Origin: Cloeon dipterum
Taxonomy: Eukaryota > Arthropoda > Insecta > Ephemeroptera > Baetidae
NCBI RefSeq assembly: GCF_949628265.1
Contig: NC_088787.1
Span: 22,558,501-22,622,500 of the forward strand
DNA: 64,000 nucleotides
Direction of reading: 5' to 3'
In this document: positions 62,001 to 64,000 of the stretch, piece by piece
Numbering within the stretch: the stretch's first letter is position 1
Layout: every line of letters starts with the position of its first letter
The notes under the pieces: generated by a model
Database searches by the model: none
Told to the model about the DNA's origin: nothing
What the model saw: the letters and a program-made list of their open reading frames with translations, nothing else
Translations under genes and position numbers: made by a program

Positions 62001-64000
62001 AAGTGTTCAAAATAATCATTCAAAGTAAAACCCCACGGTTTTATTGCTCTTCAAAAGGGCACGAAACGAAAAGATTTAATCGCAGCTCAACTAGGAAAAA
62101 ATTAATAAATGAAATGTGCTATTATCCAATTGTTCTTAATTTTCATAAAAATTGTCTTCATGAGAGGTACTTCTCTTGTTTCGCATAAAGAAAAGTTGCT
62201 GACCGATATTTTCCCGCAGGTGCTGAATCAAACGCAGGACCACCGTCTAAGGGTGTTGACAAGCGCGGCCAAGGACCTGCAGATGTGGACCGTGATGGTG
62301 CGCAAAATGAAAGCCATCTACCACGCGCTCAACATGTTCAACATGGACGTGACCCAAAAGTGCCTGATCGGCGAGTGCTGGGCGCCCCTGGCCGACCTCC
62401 AAAGGGTCAGGCAGGCCCTGGCTGACGGCAGCGTAAGTGTTTTCTGCTGACGAAACAAATAAATATAATATATTATACAAAACAATGTAGACCGCAAGTG
62501 GAATTCAAACCGGTCGTAAAAAAAACTTTTATCTTTCTGAGGCATCGCGATCTGTGAGTTATTTACACATAGGCCTGTTTTGTTTTCGTATAGAAAGAGG
62601 TGGGCAGCTCGATTCCGTCGTTCCTCCAAGTGATTGATACTAAGGAGGTGCCGCCCACGTACAACCGTACGAATAAATTCACCAAAGCTTTCCAGAAACT
62701 GATCGATTCGTACGGCGTCTCCAGTTACGGTGAAGTAAATCCAGGTGAGTTGATGCTATAAATAAACAAGGGGAGAAAACCGGATTGATATGCAATATGC
62801 GCCAAATTTTCCAGCGCTTTACACCATCATCACGTTCCCATTCCTCTTCGCCGTCATGTTCGGCGACGCCGGGCACGGATTGATCGTCACCCTCTTTGGC
62901 TTGTGGATGGTGCTCAAGGAAAAAAGTTTGATGAAAATCAAGACCAGCAGCGAGGTAATTGGCAACTTAAAAAATTGGAATAAAAATTATCGAAAATCGA
63001 TTCCAGTTTTGGAACATTCTTTTCGGCGGACGCTACATTATTTTGCTGATGGGGCTGTTCTCGATTTACACCGGATTCATATACAACGACGTGCTTTCTC
63101 GAGGCATGAACATTTTCGGCTCCAGGTGGATCAACCCTTACAACGCAACCACTTTGAGTGACAACGAAAACCTCGAAATCAACCCTTACGAAGGCTATCT
63201 AGGCACCCCTTACTACTTTGGAATTGATCCGGCTTGGATGGTTAGAAAAAATCGTTAAATAAAAAAATGCAAAGCACATTTAAGCGGGTTGAAAAGCTTA
63301 AGTTATATTTTAAATTTATAGTTGGCTGAAAATAAGATCATTTTCCTGAATTCCTACAAAATGAAAATGTCCATTATTTTCGGGGTGGTCCACATGATTT
63401 TCGGCGTATGCCTCAGCGTGGTCAACCACAGGTATTAATGCAATTGTTCTGGGACCAAACCTCATTTGCTGCTCCCCCGTTTAGGCATTTTGGCAACAAA
63501 ATATACATTCTGCTCGAGTTTGTGCCGCAGTTGCTGTTTTTGGTGCTGCTGTTTGCCTACATGGCCTTCATGATGCTCATCAAGTGGTGGCTCTACGGTC
63601 CTTTTGATGGTAATTGCACCAAGATAACTCCAAACGACGAGTAAACACTGCGGTCCGAATTGTTGTTTGCAGAACAGAGGTGGTCGCCGGGCTGCGCGCC
63701 CTCCATTCTCATCACTTTCATCAACATGCTGCTACAGTCCAAGTCGGAAGTGCTCAAGGGATGCGAAACTGAATTCATGTTCCCCTACCAGGTTCGACCT
63801 ATTTATACTTGTTTATTTTCATCCCAAGTTATTTAAAAAAAACTTGGGAGTTATAATGTTATTGAGTTACGCCATCACGTGTCCTATAAAATCAAACGGA
63901 GAAATGCATAGGGAAAAGAATGATGTCGTTAGACTGGTTTTGTCTTCTGCATGGTGTGCAAATAATGAATAATTTAATAACAAATAGGCTGCTGTCAAGA
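56072..64000 (+). CDS. Vha100: V-type proton ATPase 116 kDa subunit a (V0 sector), 3' end outside window
   Basis: Exons: 56072-56188, 59392-59568, 60019-60147, 60207-60289, 60349-60475, 60815-60991, 62220-62432, 62594-62744, 62815-62954, 63007-63240, 63322-63431, 63485-63609, 63673-63791, and the start of another at 63988. Phases agree and 634 codons are complete; the family is about 830-850 aa, so some 200 residues lie to the right. Subunit a couples rotation to proton transfer in vacuolar, lysosomal and plasma-membrane pumps. The N-terminal start [50 protein letters not shown] and [12 protein letters not shown] are the cytosolic hallmarks. [16 protein letters not shown] at 398-413 begins the membrane part. 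Later helices follow after [17 protein letters not shown]. The catalytic arginine and proton half-channel residues lie beyond the window. Which of several insect paralogues this is cannot be told. Intron 1 is 3.2 kb with a GC-rich island at 57040-57660. Intron 6 is 1.2 kb and AT-rich. The exon 3 acceptor (GCAAAG) is not a typical pyrimidine-CAG. Confidence 0.97.
57040..57660. promoter_or_regulatory. GC-rich island inside V-ATPase intron 1
   Basis: CpG-rich, with CAG runs near 57323 and 57439 and a short CA repeat near 57521. There are no splice-supported exons. A first-intron enhancer or alternative promoter is plausible but unproven. Confidence 0.3.

Overview
This is nuclear DNA from an animal, most likely an arthropod. 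The genes have many short exons with GT..AG introns. The intergenic DNA is AT-rich, interrupted by GC-rich islands and very long dinucleotide microsatellites. There are no operons or bacterial-type signals. I assign arthropod, and probably insect, from the protein flavour and compact-to-moderate introns; I cannot name a species from sequence alone.

Layout. Positions 1-27.7 kb are gene-poor. AT-rich stretches alternate with about a dozen GC-rich islands of 0.2-1 kb and perfect microsatellites ((CT)n, (GA)n and an 80-unit (GT)n). Only weak exon candidates occur there: a possible terminal exon at 363-436, a 26-nt microexon at 7844-7869, a short terminal exon at 14429-14488, a 57-codon frame at 19271-19444 and a hydrophobic leader exon near 23.5 kb. 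From 27.9 to 45.5 kb lies a compact gene cluster. It holds an SDR16C-type membrane retinol/steroid dehydrogenase (+), the polyprenol reductase SRD5A3 (+), phosphopantothenoylcysteine decarboxylase PPCDC (-), a 16-finger C2H2 zinc-finger protein (+) and the small GTPase Rab27 (-). From 45.5 to 56.1 kb there is a 10.5 kb gene-free spacer with four more GC-rich islands. At 56072 the V-ATPase subunit a gene (+) starts; it runs off the right edge after 13 complete exons and the first bases of a fourteenth.

All six main genes were assembled exon by exon, with splice phases that agree across every junction. Predicted lengths are 339 aa (SDR), 310 aa (SRD5A3), 195 aa (PPCDC), 740 aa (zinc finger), 224 aa (Rab27) and at least 634 aa (V-ATPase a). 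Orientation creates two notable arrangements. PPCDC and the zinc-finger gene are head-to-head over about 0.3-0.5 kb with CCAAT and DRE-like elements. Rab27 and V-ATPase a are divergent over the 10.5 kb spacer. SRD5A3/PPCDC and zinc finger/Rab27 are convergent pairs.

The genes do not form one pathway. They cover lipid/retinoid metabolism, dolichol synthesis, coenzyme A synthesis, transcription, regulated secretion and organelle acidification. I found no convincing new multi-gene system. The most unusual points are the non-standard Rab27 C-terminus, its 72-nt in-frame intron, a NAGNAG acceptor that would break a zinc-finger spacing, and the cluster of GC islands, GGCCGGCC sites and mirrored microsatellites in the left 27 kb.
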